A DNA stretch of 64,000 bases from Fasciolopsis buskii (taxonomy: Eukaryota > Platyhelminthes > Trematoda > Plagiorchiida > Fasciolidae): positions 43,865 to 107,864 of the forward strand of contig LUCM01005137.1 of NCBI GenBank assembly GCA_008360955.1, read 5' to 3'. Below the pieces are notes generated by a model. That model saw only the letters and a program-made list of their open reading frames with translations, was not told the DNA's origin and made no database searches. Of this stretch, positions 1-13,596 are shown piece by piece. The stretch's first letter is position 1, and the number at the start of each line of letters is the position of its first letter. The position numbers and the translations under genes were made by a program.

Positions 1-3000
1 TTAGATTAAAATACGAGGGCAAAATACACACTTGGATGCAAACAGTTCGATTAAAACAAAATTTATGAGGGTGTTTGTGTGAATACGAAATCGAGCCTAT
101 CGTAAGGATTACTTGCATCTTTGCGGCAAAATCATTGCGATAAAACGATTGTGCACCCCAAACGACGTTCTTATGTCGTTGCCAAGCTCAAAATACCCCT
201 TTCAATGGGCTTTGAAGCTAGTCGGCTGCCTCCTCAATAGAACTGAAAATTTAAGTAAACAAAGAGAGAGGACAAATAGAATGTTCACCGGCCAAATGAG
301 AGTCACGCGCTGCTTACACAATAGCACTGACATCAAAAATAAACTGTCTGATAGCCATCCGCGACATGGATGCCTCCATTAGAAGGAAATTTTATTTATT
401 AATCATGCTGAATAAGCTGAGAGAAACAGCACAGCTGAGAATGCGATGATGATAAATAAGAGACGCCGGAGCAGACGAAGGTTACTATTTTAACGAATAA
501 ATCTAGTCACTGCCGACGCTGTTCGTCGTGAATGAAGTGCTCGCTATCCGTGCACTAATTTCAAACCCGTACAAATGCAAAATTTCTCTCCTGTTCTGGG
601 GCACACGTGTCAGATTTTTGAGAGTGGCTGGTGTTAATCCTTACCCTTGTGATAATATTTCATGTAATTTTAATTGGGCTAGAGTGCAGACCAAATTTTA
701 TATTTTTTATCGGCTCCACTTAGCCGTTGTCATCGGGAGTGGTGCACACCGAGTTTAAACGTAGCCTCTTTAAATCAACTAACATTGTGTGGAAATCTTG
801 GAATACAAGGAGTTATTTCTTTTCTGTGGCGTCTTTGCAAAAGCTTCTAGCGAGTTACTATTTTGGCATCGTAAGACCGGCAATGTTTGCTTGCGCAACT
901 GATATATACCTACTCAAAATTTGATAGGCAAGTATTTTATTTTTGTATTGCCCTTTTCTAGTTTATGGAATGAGAGAAACAATAAAGAACACAAAATCCC
1001 TCACATTTATATCTTGCCCAGATTTAGTTGGTTGGATGTCTGTGACCCTGGATATCAGGGTAAGATCATATTTGGTTAGGCACGTAATATCCATTTGGAA
1101 AGGCCCGGTGATATATACTGAGTTGTAATCACAAAGTATTAATGTATGACTTGATTAACACAAGTTTTCATGTTGCCTATTGTTTCAATCAGCAATGTGC
1201 TTAAGAAAGAAACCAAAGAATTTTTTTCAACAATGAGGTTACTCCAAGTCCGATAAGAACTTCAGCATCAGATGTTAGTGTGGGAAAATTCCGTTCACCT
1301 TCGGCGTCAATGCTGAATCAAAGGACATTGGACAGAGGTCCATCAGATCGTCATACTGTTTACGTGCCAGTGCGACAAAGAACTGCCCACGGTAGCGCTT
1401 GTGACTTTTGACCTTGGATTATAATCGCTAGCTGATTTTGGAGCTTCCCCAAAGAGCATGTACAATGCTTTGGAGTAAAAATATCCCCGTTTTAACGGTA
1501 ATTTGGGAGACTACTTGAACAACAGTATGCTCTGGATACAGGCATCCTGCAGAATAGAAAACAATGACCAGTCTTATTATACAAGTTGGAAACAAGGCAA
1601 CACTTCCTGTTCTATGTTGCGTAAGACCGTATACTAAATACATGATGTGCTATGCCATAGGAAGATAAATAAACGTGTGATGCTCCAGACATTAACTTTT
1701 TCAGGGCTCGCACTAAGTGCGCAACAAAATGTTGCGTTAACCTATTTTATTCACAAGTTCAAGCTTGGATGTATCTGATTTTAGGGATCGGATAATTTTG
1801 GTGTACATCTCGCGCGGGAGAATTTCACCAATGCTTGTTCTTTCAGCAACACAATTGAATTTTCCATTTCTTTAAATGGAAAAGGTCGTGAAAGAGTAGA
1901 GATAGTCACGTTATTGAACTGAATCCAAAGGTATCCCATCTAATGGAAAACTGTTTTCAGTAATTCACGAACTTACTTCTGTTAGCTGGCACAGATCTCA
2001 TTTAGATTGGGCTTTGAGGGAAAAATAAAGTGACTGTTTATTCGTTATTAAACATTTGAGACCACGGTATATTTTGAAGTGGAATTTAAACTATTCCCTC
2101 TCGATGTGCTTGATATCAGTGCACTAGATAATTCATCTTAGCCCTCAATACCATAATAAAAATGCCTATATACAGTAAGATTTTAGGTAAGGGATTCAAA
2201 TACGTAACTGGAAACCGCATAGGTAAAGCTCAACTTACTATTTGGGGGGTTGATGTTTGAATAGGTGAATAAAGGTGTTAAGGAAGACATATCTGCGGAC
2301 TGCTACATGAAATGTATGTTACACTTTCGTGAACGCCCTGAAAAGTCGGGAACCAGAACAGACATGCAATAAAAGCGGAACAGTAATAATCAGTAATTAA
2401 TAACTCATATAACCTTCGACGTCTGTAGTTGTCTTTTCGGTCCTCGGCTTTCTAGAAGAATTGCCTTGTGCAACCAGTAGGATACGTTGTCTTTGGAGTA
2501 ATCCTGTGCTGTGGTACCTTCGTAAGACAATGCATCAGTACTTTCAGCAGCACAAATCTGGATCGCTTTAATGGACTGCCGTTTGTGGAATTCACCCATA
2601 CGGGCCGTCCCAATCGATAACGGCGCCTTCATGAAACATTTTGTCATCTAGTGAATAGGCAGTTGCACACCCGTGGACCAGAAATACGTTCCGTCTTGCA
2701 ACGTTAGACCAAACAGACAATGAAACTTGTTCACTGGTTGGGAAAAATAAATCTATGCCGTAAATGCCTTGATCGATTGGTTTTATCGGATTTTGTTTCA
2801 CATGACTGATAATCAAGTTAGTCGTCTGCGCGGATCTTCACGATTGTAGGCTTCACAAATGCCGCCATTGTTCACATGGATCTAATCCTCTATGGCCGGA
2901 ACTGGACAACCTGCCTCTATGTACCCAAGAAACGTGCATGAACACTGGTGTCTGTCGCCTTACTTAGTTGATATTATCCATTTAATTACATGGGTCTCGA

Positions 3001-3749
3001 TGCTATAATAAGAACTCTCCAAGTTATTGTTAAACTGGTAAAGAGAATGGAGCCGGGAATAAATGTAATTAGTTTCACAGAAAGTGATCTTAGGTGGGAT
3101 CACGTGAACGTGGGGTGTCGGGACTACTGGAAACACTATGGACACCACAAAAACTGTAGTGGAAATCAGTAGCAAAGTGTGTGCAGGCGAACACCCAATG
3201 GCTGTGATCCATTCCGATAATTCATAACAGTTGACCGCCTATCAGGTGCACTGCGAAAATTGTGAACAGGATTGACTGCGGGGAGCGAAAAGTGAATAAG
3301 TGCCAAATAAAAATCAAATTTATCCAGATTACGAAGACAACATGATACCACTGTGAACAATTACCATCGGAGAATTGATACTTGGCTTTCTTGGTTTTTT
3401 ATCAGCTGTACTTGCATTTTGAAAAATAATTCGCTGAATTCGATGCCTTCAATCGTTTGAGTTTCCACAAAATGAGTTGAAAACATTTAAAAATGTTAGA
3501 ACTTAAGCATGAGACGACTATTTTGATTGTATTCGCGATTCTAAAAGATTTTGACTAATGTGCACGCTTCGCATTCTTGTGCACATGCTTCGTTTCGGTT
3601 CTGGTGCATTCATTTTAAACGTTTCCCACGCTGATTATCCAAATATTGAACACAAAGTTTTGTTCCGCATACCCAATTTGTTTGTATACACCGAACGAAA
3701 AATATTAGAAAAATAGCTGAAAATTGTGCTTAGCATCAGAGTTTTTCTA
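1..3749. other. non-coding stretch, no supported gene
   Basis: I see no supported gene, RNA or repeat here. Open frames are all under 90 codons and none carries a recognisable motif. On the minus strand at 2405-2816 two overlapping frames of 74 and 80 codons look somewhat protein-like, but their lengths are well within chance and I recognise no family. Intron or intergenic DNA is equally possible. Confidence 0.6.
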
Positions 3750-3890
3750 TTGTTAACTGTGAATGATAAAATGTTAATAACACAGCGTTGTTGTTAGATG
3801 CAATGTGCCAACGTTTCAACTACCGTAGGTAGTCCATTTCACGACAAATTTTACCATCGAACGTTGGCGCATTACCTCTACCAGTGCTCC
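3750..3890. repeat. MITE-like hairpin repeat, copy 1
   Basis: The left arm (about 3773-3820) contains AATGTGCCAACGTTTC, and the right arm (about 3858-3888) contains its imperfect reverse complement, GAACGTTGGCGCATTACC. Together they form a hairpin with a loop of about 40 bases, which itself holds the near-palindrome ACTACCGTAGGTAGT. The left arm plus flank (about 3750-3830) recurs in reverse complement at 5870-5956, so this is a dispersed family and not a chance hairpin. There is no coding capacity. A non-autonomous DNA transposon (MITE) fits best; a retroelement tail that folds on itself is an alternative. Target-site duplications could not be assigned. Confidence 0.6.
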
Positions 3891-4696
3891 CACGCAACGC
3901 TTTCCCAACGACAAAAAATCGGATTGAATTCCAATGGACGCAGCAGTAGAAACTTAGACGTTTTAAGTTAAATTACACCTATAAGTATTATTGCGATGTA
4001 TAATCCAACATTGTTATCCTGAACAATTCAGTCTTGAGGTTGTGAAGGACTCTAGGTCATCTATCTACGCTTTAGACAGTGAGAACACTTGAATAAAAAG
4101 AACAAATATGTGGGAGCTGATCATATTTGAATGTTGTTTCAGTGTGTGAAATTCACTGAGCTTAGAGTAGCGCAGTTTTTCAACGAAACCTGGGAATAAA
4201 GACGGATAAAATAATGGTTCAGTGTATACTCAACAACTGCTGTGCAATTAAAAATACTGTTATCGGAAATGTGGGACAAAAATTGGATGAAAAATATGGA
4301 CCTGTGAAAGGGGCAATTCAAAGTTAGGCAATGAATATCTGGCCTGTAGTTAACAAACAACATGCGGGCGTATTGTTGCATCTCAGCTTTTTCTGTCTAA
4401 AGAATTTTGGAAAAGGTAACCTTATCGTCATTGTTTGTTTTCTGAATTGCAAAAGCAATTCTTGTGGTTGTGACTTTCAGGATTGCTGATTTGCCGAAGG
4501 AGATTGAATGCAGATGGCTATTAACGATTCTGTTTGTGTTATTCGTTTTGCTTGTCATTTGTCATCTTATTACGGAAAACACGGCTATCTTGTGCCGAAA
4601 TCGTTTCCAGCGCTTGGGTGATTCGCATCCCGATGGGATAAGCCAAAAATGTTCTAAGCCCCGCATGTTGACCTTCCGCAAGAAGTGTATAGAAAT

Positions 4697-4793
4697 ATGG
4701 CCAAGGCAAGCAGCAGCAGCAGTGCACAATCAAATGATTTGCCACTAAGATCGCGACAAGAGAGACGAACGGCCGGCTCGAAGACAAGTTGCG
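4697..4793 (+). CDS. candidate first coding exon (speculative)
   Basis: An ATG in a good context (A at -3, G at +4) opens a 32-codon stretch starting MAKASSSSSAQSND, rich in serine and charged residues. It runs into a strong donor, GCG|GTAAGC, and leaves the frame in phase 1. An in-frame TAA lies about 40 bases upstream, so the ATG is the natural start. The serine run comes from an AGC microsatellite, which by itself can mimic coding sequence. The next phase-compatible exon-like block is at 10151. No domain is visible. The local DNA is open in several frames on both strands, which lowers confidence. Confidence 0.18.
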
Positions 4794-5506
4794 GTAAGCA
4801 ATGCAGAGCGGGGGAGTCTGTTTTGTGGTCAAAAGTGGACCAGGTTCACTTTGTACTAGTTCCAATATTTGGTTTTTCTCATCTTCTGGTTACAATTCTG
4901 GAACAATCTATCAGAAATCTATCAAAGTTCACTGATTATGCGGAAAAATGCTGCTTTTTAATTCCCATTTCCGAAGTTGAAGGAAATTGGTAGTAAGGCG
5001 GGAAAATTGCTGATCGGGCAGAATTACTGAACTGTAATCAGAAACTGCACCTAGCAAACGAATTTTCAGCCTTCGAGGTCCGAACGACTGATCAATTTTG
5101 TTTGACTGGTGATTTTGCAAACTAAGCTTACGGCCACAATCATAGCCAATAAACTTGGAATAAAATAATAGTTGTTTATTTTAAAAAAATAAAGTAAGTG
5201 AAATGTTACTGTGCTCAAATTTAACCTGGGTTTTTAAAATAAATGACATTTTGGCCAGATGGAAAAGCAATTTCCTGCTCACAGAATAGAAGTATTTTGT
5301 GCACCAAGCAATTTCGTTCTTATATTCATTGAAGAATCGGCATTTGTATAAGAAAAACAACGTATGCTACTCTGCTATCCAATGGTAAGTATAATGAATT
5401 GCAGATGAACTGACAGGATTGCTGACGTTGGGATACACATATCCTTTGGTAAGGATTAGTTTAATCGCGTACAGAAATGTCATGCTCACTAATTGGAATC
5501 GGATGA

Positions 5507-5626
5507 CCAGCGGTGGTCAAATCCTTATGGTCATGGCGTTCGGGCGGGAGGATCACGGATCGGAATCCCCTTATTCCTTTGCTGGCCGCGGTTCAGTTCC
5601 TGAAAAATGATGTACACCGTTGTTTC
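5507..5626 (+). repeat. SINE-like element, copy A (tRNA-like head)
   Basis: The 5' part resembles a decayed tRNA promoter region: an A-box-like CGGTGGTCAAATCC and a B-box-like GATCGGAATCC about 35 bases later. The 3' part (about 5582-5626) has TGGCCGCGG followed by CCTGAAAAATGATGTACA. The same head-tail order and tail sequence occur at 29046-29196 (minus) and 51215-51360 (plus). This shows a dispersed tRNA-derived family. The copy is diverged and has no poly(A) tail that I can define. Confidence 0.6.
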
Positions 5627-5869
5627 ATTCATAAATTAAAGTAGAGGAGGGAAAAAGGAAGCAATTTTTGTGGGTCATTAACTTTTAGCCCGGCAATCTA
5701 TGAAGCTAATGACTCTACGGGTATTTTTTGACTCCGTTGTGAACTTTACGGATTTACATTTCTAATTGAGAAAGTTCAAAGTGCACAAATTCACAAACAC
5801 ACAAACAACTAAAAATCCGTTGGAATGTGAACATTTCCTCAGTCATTTGATTGTAAAAATTGCCTTGGG

Positions 5870-5956
5870 AAAAACTACCCACGGTAATCGAAACGTTGGC
5901 ACATTACATCTACCAATATCGCTGCGTTATTAACACTATATCATTCACAATAAAGA
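5870..5956. repeat. MITE-like repeat, copy 2 (one arm)
   Basis: This is the reverse complement of the left arm and flank of the element at 3750-3890. Shared blocks include GAAACGTTGGCACATT and CGCTG(C/T)GTTATTAAC, extending through TCATTCACA. Similarity runs for about 80 bases with scattered substitutions, far beyond chance. Only one arm is present, so this is a fragment or a half element. Confidence 0.6.
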
Positions 5957-8900
5957 GGTAATTTTCGCTTATCTCTCGAGATCCCCTGCTAGCTATATTC
6001 ATCAAAAATAATGTGATACTTGAGCCTTCTGACTTGAAGGTTAGTGGATGTGTCGTGAGGGTTTAACGCGTTTCTGAGAGACAAATGGTTATACCATTGT
6101 GAAAACTAAAGGCTTATGACACTGGGAAAGTGTATATTAAGTATGCAAGTACCATCTTTCGAAAAGTTCCGCCACCCGGTCATAACGGCAGAACATTATG
6201 CGAAAAATTTCTTGAGAACTCTAGACTTTCAGTAAACAGTGTCGAAATCTGACAGTTGGGTGCTCATATTGATTGCAACAAAACAATCTCTCCTTCACTC
6301 TCCGTTTCTGTAGCCATAAAAGGCGGGACAAAACAATTCATACTGATGCTTGCATTTTGTTTTGTTACTTTGGCCTATGGTTTTTTGCCTTTTTTGAACT
6401 GAAATCAGCATTGAAAGTGTTGTTCCCTGGCCCAGAATTTCTGTGCATTACAGAAAAGTTATTTCTCAGTCATTGTATGCGAGCAGCCCAACACATGCTC
6501 ACGGCAATCTTTCAGCTAGGTTTACAATAAGTATTAATGTTTGCCACGGTTGACCTCTTTTACTGTTCCTTTCCAACCTTGTCCTTGAGGTGAATATAGA
6601 AGAAAAGTTGTCCACCTTTAGGACCGAGCCCATTTATAGTTTACTGAGGCGGTTGCCTCGGAATATGTAGGTAACTTTGTTTCTGAGAGAAAACTAAATT
6701 AAGTTTCAGGTATTTTCTGAACACGTTAACAAAAACGCAACATGGTTGGGATGTTTTATGCGACTTTCAGCTATAAGGTGGTATCCTTGTGCTTGACTGG
6801 CCGTAGATAGTGCCTTACTCGTGCATGCGAGCAGTTGGATAAAGCAGATACCTTCACCAGGAGGTCATATACTCAGTGGGGTATCTTTGCTTGTGTTGAA
6901 AATGCGGTTGGTACCTACCGATTTGTATTAACTATGCTGCCTGCATGGGCTCTGACTATCCACTGAAAGTCGAGTTTGCATTATTTTTTTAGTATCGCTG
7001 CTGCAGTATGGTTAAAATCATAGCCACCGGTACAGTAGATTTCCGGATAATATCACTGTCTGAACATTGTTTTGTTCGCGATGTTGTTCGAACGCGATTG
7101 AAACCTCTTATTTACTAGGAGGTGAGAGATAAGGTCGAGTGAGTAAGCCCCGAATTTGAGTTAAGCTGACCAGGACGAGTTGCACATGCCTGCATATCGA
7201 CTTCTTTGGTGCACACTATACCTCAAGGTAGGTTTTGTATAGAGAATGGGTCATAGGGTTTGCTACATGAAGCGGCGATAATGTTTCACCTTGCGATTTA
7301 CATGTGGCTAGTGATGATATAGTCGCAAAGGTTAATTATACCAATACAGGCCTGGAATATGACGACACTGTTGAGATGCTTTGTTTTCTTCAGTAGTAGG
7401 GGATTTGATTTGGTTTTCCAAATAACTGTCCATGCAGTGTCAACGTACAACTGGCTACTGAAAAACATGGAAGAACGGTAGATTTCTTTCATCTCTCTAG
7501 TATATCATCAGGAGCAAACGATTGTCCTCACACTGAAGTCCGGTGTGCAGCAGTTTGTAGCCTTCAAATTCGGTGACGGATAAGAGTACTATACCGTGCA
7601 GCTTTGATGTTCGATGAGCCTTTGAGAATGAACCCAGACAACTTAATGGCTAGGACTTTGGGCTCACAATCGTTTGTTTTGCTTTCGCGTCCGAGTTTCT
7701 GGCGCGATGGATATGCACTGGACCCATTAGATGAAAAATCTGGCAGTGTTTTCGTGATGTTTCTGTTGCTTTTCTCCGTCTGCTCTTTCCTAGCACCAAA
7801 ACTGTTTTTGGATCGCGCAAAAGGTCCAGAGAAAATGTCATACTCTGTTGATTAACTAATTATCGCCGTTTTTGAGAACTTAAATGAGCAAGGTGTTTAC
7901 TTAATTTTCATACCATACTACAGTGAGTTTCATAAAATCTTCAAAAAATCACAGTGCATCTGAAACAGAGCAATTATCACCAAATTGGATGCGTGGATGA
8001 AAGGATTTAAAAAATTAGACTGGCAGTGAATCTATTCTTTTGGTGCCTATGGTCATTAACCATGGCAATGAACATGTTCCTGAATGACAAACACATCGTA
8101 GTGGCCGACTAAACTTGATTTTTATTTTTGCTGCGTGCAAGGGAACAAAAATGAATAGTGGCTCTAGAACACTTGGAAAATTGACTCCAGCAAATCACAA
8201 CTGTACGGTATACTCCATCTGTTCCCTGAGAACATTCGTGGGGTTTGGAATTTTTGCAGGAACTATTTGGTTGAAAAATGAGAACGAAATATATAATCAT
8301 GCCCAGAGGTACCGAGAGTTCCGTTGACTCCATTCCATTTGCAATAGGCCTCCATAAACATTAGTTAAATGTTTTTGCTTCCAAATCTCTACCGTATTTG
8401 CATTTTGGCCCATTTTCCATCGCGACTACTCAAGCTCAGGTAGAAGAATACCACTCTTATTCATCCATAAATTAAATGGGACATTTCGCCGTGTAATTTC
8501 TTGTTATGCGCCTTTGGTCTAGGACATATTTTCATCATTCAGTTTGAATAGTTTGGATATAAAATGTACAATATGTCGAAGTTCAGGGGCTAGTGCTGTT
8601 CGAGAGCGTTCACTTTACTTGGATATTTAAAAGAAAAATACATGACAAAGGAAATAAATTTTTTCGCATTGCAGTGGCTGTTTGTCACATTGTATGCCCA
8701 GTGAAATGTTGGTTTAGTTGTGAACGACTAAACATTCTTATTTTACGGAGACATCCTTTTAAAAAATCGACGGAGAGAATTTCAATGTTGGTTACCGATT
8801 AACATCATTTTGGTTAACCTTTATTCGGACGCCGCTCAAAATGTTTCTGGTTTAAAATAAATTTGAATAATGTTAGTGAGTGCATGCCACCTGCAGCAGT

Positions 8901-10150
8901 GACCACATGGTCTCAAGAAAAAAGCAGCAAGCTGTGTTAAAAAAATTGCTCCGCATAATGAGGGAAATTTTATTAGGGCCGTCAAGATGAAATGGCAGCG
9001 TATGCAAAAAGTGGGACAATGAAGAAGTAAACGTATAATTGGGATAATCATCTCAGTACTATTATTGTGAATTGAATTGCCGATGTTTGTTTATCTATTT
9101 GACTGTTTTGGCAACTGCTTGATTCAGAGGCGCAATTACAAAACAATTGCTCATGAGGTAAAAGTACATCCATCAACCGACTATATACAGTGCCCATATA
9201 TCTTTCATAGTGAGGAACCACATTCTACCATCACCGATAGTACTTGAACCTAACGTTCTCATTACCCTTGCTGAGTTATTCAAAAGTTGTTCCCCTCACA
9301 TTGAAAGAACCCGGAGATTTCTTCAACGATGGAGACACCAGTCTCTCGTACTAACTGAACCCAAACTTTTCATCTGGTAACCATTGTTCCAGTTTGAAGG
9401 TATGACTAAACTTGATTCCTTTTCAGAAGTTATCATAAACATTTTTCTAAAAGTTATTAATATTTCTGATTTTGAACTAGTTTACAGTCAATTCAGATTC
9501 ATTCAAAAATCCTTTTCGGTGAGCAAACAAACTCAGAGGATCCTACATTGATACCAGAACCTAGCCAGTCATCATCACATTCTGGTCTTCTGATAAATAC
9601 ATTTCTGCTATGATGATTGTTGTCAACATTTTGTTGTCACTGATCCCGGAATTTGACTGATTTTCCTTACAGAATTTATGTCGTTTCCTTTTCGCAAAAA
9701 TACTTGTTTAAATCTATGACCGCATGGCGTTGGGACTGAACATTTTTATGGAACATTTTCTGAGCTCCTTGGTAGAAAAGCTAGAAGCATTCCGTTCCTT
9801 GAACCTACTGATTTTATTCTCATTTATCATCTTGGTTCAACTCCTAGGTTGTCGTGTTAACTCCTAAGGACAATTTAGCTTTTCTCTAGGTCATCTTCAA
9901 TCTTAGTGGTTATAAAATTCGGTGACAAATTCCATAAAACAAAATATTTCTATGGCAGAATTTAATTTGTTTGACAAAACAATTTGTATTTTCAAACTTT
10001 CCGCTCCATCTCTCCTAAACGATTCCGATTTTATAAATGTACTGACTGAAACAAACGATGGTTTGGTTGTACTTATAAATTTCCAACCTAGCAGCATTTT
10101 CATTACTTTTCCTAACTTTTATAATCAAACAATGCTTTCTTTCTTGGCAG
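5957..10150. other. non-coding stretch, no supported gene
   Basis: No frame here exceeds about 85 codons and none resembles a known family. A 31-base block at 9485-9515 sits between a good acceptor (TAGTTTACAG) and a donor (GTGAGC), but it is too short to support alone. The rest looks like intron or intergenic sequence without clear repeats. Confidence 0.55.
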
Positions 10151-10197
10151 CTGTGCATGAATTACTCGATCTCGCAGTGGGTCAATTTGCCGACAGC
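10151..10197 (+). CDS. candidate internal exon (speculative)
   Basis: A strong pyrimidine-rich acceptor (CTTTCTTGGCAG) precedes 47 bases encoding AVHELLDLAVGQFADS in phase 1, which reads as an amphipathic helix. A moderate donor, GTAAAT, follows in phase 0. If the donor is not used, the frame ends at a TAA at 10219-10221. It is phase-compatible with the candidate exons at 4697-4793 and 13519-13596. One short helix cannot identify a family. Confidence 0.2.
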
Positions 10198-13100
10198 GTA
10201 AATCTCATTTTCGCCCCGTAATTTCAATTTGAGTTCTTATTTATGTGCAATGACCGAATTGCGCACTCACTCATAAAATCATTCCGAAAGTCAAATCCAA
10301 CACTGTCCAATCCTTTCCGTTCTGCCAGTGTCTGTCAAAATCGTTCCGGCGATAAAACAAGCAAACAAGGCAGACGGAATTGATTTGTGTCAAGGTTTTG
10401 GTGGGTTCATAGTAGAATCTTTCACAGTTCGATAAGTAATATCATTGTTCGAAATCAATTTGGGTGAGCAAGTTACAGAGGGGTTCAGGTTTGCAATTTT
10501 TATTTGATATTACTTTTCTCCAGATAGAAACAGAATTGGTGTGGACAGGAAGCTTTAATAAAATTAGGCGCTAACATAGAATGACTTAAAGGTTGCTTCT
10601 TTTCTTACTGCCGAAGTAAGGATACATCAGTGGTCCTCTTAGATTTTGCTCTGACAAGTCTAGGAGGAGGAGAATTAATGTAAGGAAATGAAGGAAGCTG
10701 ACGAAGAATTCGATAAAGCCAAGTATTTGATTTGTGAGCAACAGTTCCACTTTTTGTATAACACTAGCAGTAAAATGAAAAGAGATCTTGTCCTCATCAG
10801 AATTGCTACTAATATGACTGTTAATTTTTTATACTTAAAGAACCTGCAGATAGGCTTTGTTTCTTTTCAAGAGACGACAAATTACTTTCAATAACTCAAA
10901 AATAAACTTCAAGTGCGCCTATCCAGCAAAAATCTCATTTGTAGATCGTGTTCTAACACTTCTTCATACTTTGGCTTCCTAAGGAAAAGTCGTTCACCGT
11001 CAGGGCTGATTAATTTGTTCAAGCGATCTGTGTTAGTGCAAGTCCCTAGCAGATGGATTTTGTCATGGGTGAAGTTCGAAAAACCGTTCGAAATTTCCCA
11101 GTTAGAATAATCAATAGAGCGTTCGTGTTGCAACGGTCCACTCCGGATGCGCATCCTCGTTTGGGCCCAGAAGTGATAGAGCAAAGGTGACTTCTAACGA
11201 GGCAAATACATAAGGCCTCTCTCCGGTTTCGTAATGCGAATTAAATATTGATATTACATTGGGAATCTGCTGGCACAGTGCTTAATTCCTTGGATTTTAG
11301 AACGTACTGTCCATGAGACTAAAATTCACTTTGTGCAATTCCGTTTATCTCGTCTATGCTACGATTCCAAATATCCATTGAACCACAAACGGCTAGTAAA
11401 GCAAGGTAGAACTGATTTTGGGTAATCCATTGTCTTAGTTAAGTTGTTTTCTGAATAGCAATATGCGAACCGTTAGCCGCATTTATTCGCATTTCTCGGA
11501 GACGTTTCATTAGCTATACCTAGGTGTGTTTCAACCACACACTAACGATAGTCAGTAATTTACTGTCAACTAGATGCAATATATCTACTGAATCGCTGAA
11601 TCAGTCACGTGATACGAAAAACACTTGTGGGTTGTCGATTCCTCTAGGGCACACTTCTGATGTCCTGGCGGAAATCGTACCGTGCCTATCAGCGAAGACA
11701 TTTGCTTAGTTGAATGATGTACTAAGAGAACTGAACCGTTTTCATATGCAAAACACAGTACATGAAAACTTTCAGAAAAGCAACTCCTGTTGTTTCTCTT
11801 TACATGTGCCTGTGCATGTGGGTGCGAATTTCAACAGATTTAGAGTAAATTTAACAAGTATTAAATTTGCAGTGACTTTAGCCTTGAATTGAAAGGACCC
11901 AACTCGTTTGTCCACACGTTCACTTTCCCTGTCATCAAATCCCGTGGACAGTCTAACATGACTTTAACAAATATTCGTAGGTCGCTTCATGCTTTGTTGG
12001 TGTTCGCATTTTCCGACGGGCGTTGGTGAGAAACAGCATCTGCCTTCTCAAACTTGTAAACATAGACAGTTTCAGACCGTATAACCTGTATCAAAAATAG
12101 CCACTGGTGTGTTTTTTGCAAACTCCCTACTATTCACTGATAATTCATCTTGGACTTCAACAGCAGGAATTCTAAACTGTTCATGTTACTGCCATAATAG
12201 TCCGCATGGATCCCATTTATTACTTTCGAGTATTTCACCTTCATGCGTATTCACGATGACATTGATTCTTGGCGTAGTTTGCCTGTCACTTATTCGCGAA
12301 ATCGTCCTAACCTCTCGCCGATCCCCTCCAGTTATGGCTTATAAGCTGACGTGGAGAGACAACTCATTGATACAGTTGTATTCCAGCGATGATACTCGGT
12401 CTTGTTCCTTCAGACTACCCTACTCTAGAAATGTTTTTCAATGCTTGTTTACTTCATTTCTCTGCTTCCAATGCCGTCGTCCCGACACTTTGATTAAATG
12501 TTAGCGCACAATTTTAAAAACGTTATTCAGATACAAAGTGGAATACTTGTTGAAAGACAAAAGCTTAAAGTGACGAAATAAAATCAATGAGAAGTAATAA
12601 AAAATACCAAAACCCGGACAACCTTTTTAAGTATCACAGTGATAGGAGCATATCTTCGTTGTTTACCTGCAACTTCTGTCGATAACTGTACGTTGTTGCC
12701 CACTGACACATAAGTAAGGTTTCGGTTATCGTCAGTGTTTAGTGTACGTTTTAACTGCAAATTTTCCTCTTGTATACCATCCACTGGGTTTGTTATAGCA
12801 GAAGGAAAAATGCAAAGTGGGAAAACTGTCATTTGGGTAGTTCGAAATTCAGATAGGGAAACGATTCTGGTCACCTTGAACGCATTCATTGCAGAAATGA
12901 AATCTTTCTGGGTGACCAAAAGCTGAGTGAGAACTACGGTTTATGATAACTTTCCTTTGAGATGCTGATAATTTCTTTGGAATTTTGTCCTTAATCTCAA
13001 ATGGCTGAAAATGTGGTCCACGTTTTAGTATCGTTTTAATACTACAGTCTGCAGAATTCACGCTTACTGGATCGATTAGTCAAATCGCTCTACATAAATG

Positions 13101-13518
13101 TGTTTATATGAATGACTTGGGATTTTCCAAAAATTTACTTGCATTTTCAGACTGAACCTCTTTACTCAGTAACGGATTGTTTCGAATACTTATTCCATCC
13201 AGTACTTGGAACGGTGAAAGGGAAGTTGAAATTAACAAATTTCGGAAGATAGAATCGAAATTTTCTGTTCCACAAGATTCCTACTTAATCGGCTTTCGGA
13301 AATATTAAATCTTGATCATGGGTCGTCGTAACGTTGGCTTCTTTGTACAGATTTAGAGACTAACTGGTTGTTCACTTGTTCGCGGAATTCGATCGTAGAA
13401 TCAATGGCTTACTTCGAAATTGGAAAAACAGCATCACTTAGACATTATCAGTGTACTCACGTAAGTTGTTAGTCCTGTACGTTCTATTTTTATTAGTTTT
13501 TTTCTTACATCTTTGCAG
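10198..13518. other. non-coding stretch, no supported gene
   Basis: This holds several chance-length frames, the longest being 131 codons at 12109-12504 (plus) and 111 codons at 12584-12919 (minus). Neither shows a domain, a signal peptide or convincing splice sites. A plus-strand frame at 10688 starts MKEADEEFDKAKYLI and meets a GTGAGC donor, but nothing else supports it. No repeat family was recognised. Confidence 0.5.
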
Positions 13519-13596
13519 CTTTTACAGCTTACAGCTTGTAAGAAACGGCAATACATTAACCAAAGTGGTTTGACCATTTATATTCGCTGGCTTTTG
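13519..13596 (+). CDS. candidate internal exon (speculative)
   Basis: A very pyrimidine-rich acceptor (TTTTTTTCTTACATCTTTGCAG) is followed by a 26-codon block starting LLQLTACKKRQY and ending at a GTGAAC donor. It enters and leaves in phase 0. The frame stays open beyond the donor to about 13749, so the exon could be longer, or the donor at 13538 (GTAAGA) could be used. It fits between the blocks at 10151 and 16136 by phase. The function is unknown. Confidence 0.15.

Noticed and set aside
2405..2816. Two overlapping minus-strand frames (74 and 80 codons) that might be one frameshifted gene
   Set aside because: The products looked protein-like, but I could not match them to any family and their combined length is not exceptional. 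A translated search would decide it.
12109..12504. 131-codon plus-strand open frame with a hydrophobic segment
   Set aside because: It does not start at an ATG, shows no recognisable domain, and its length is explained by chance.
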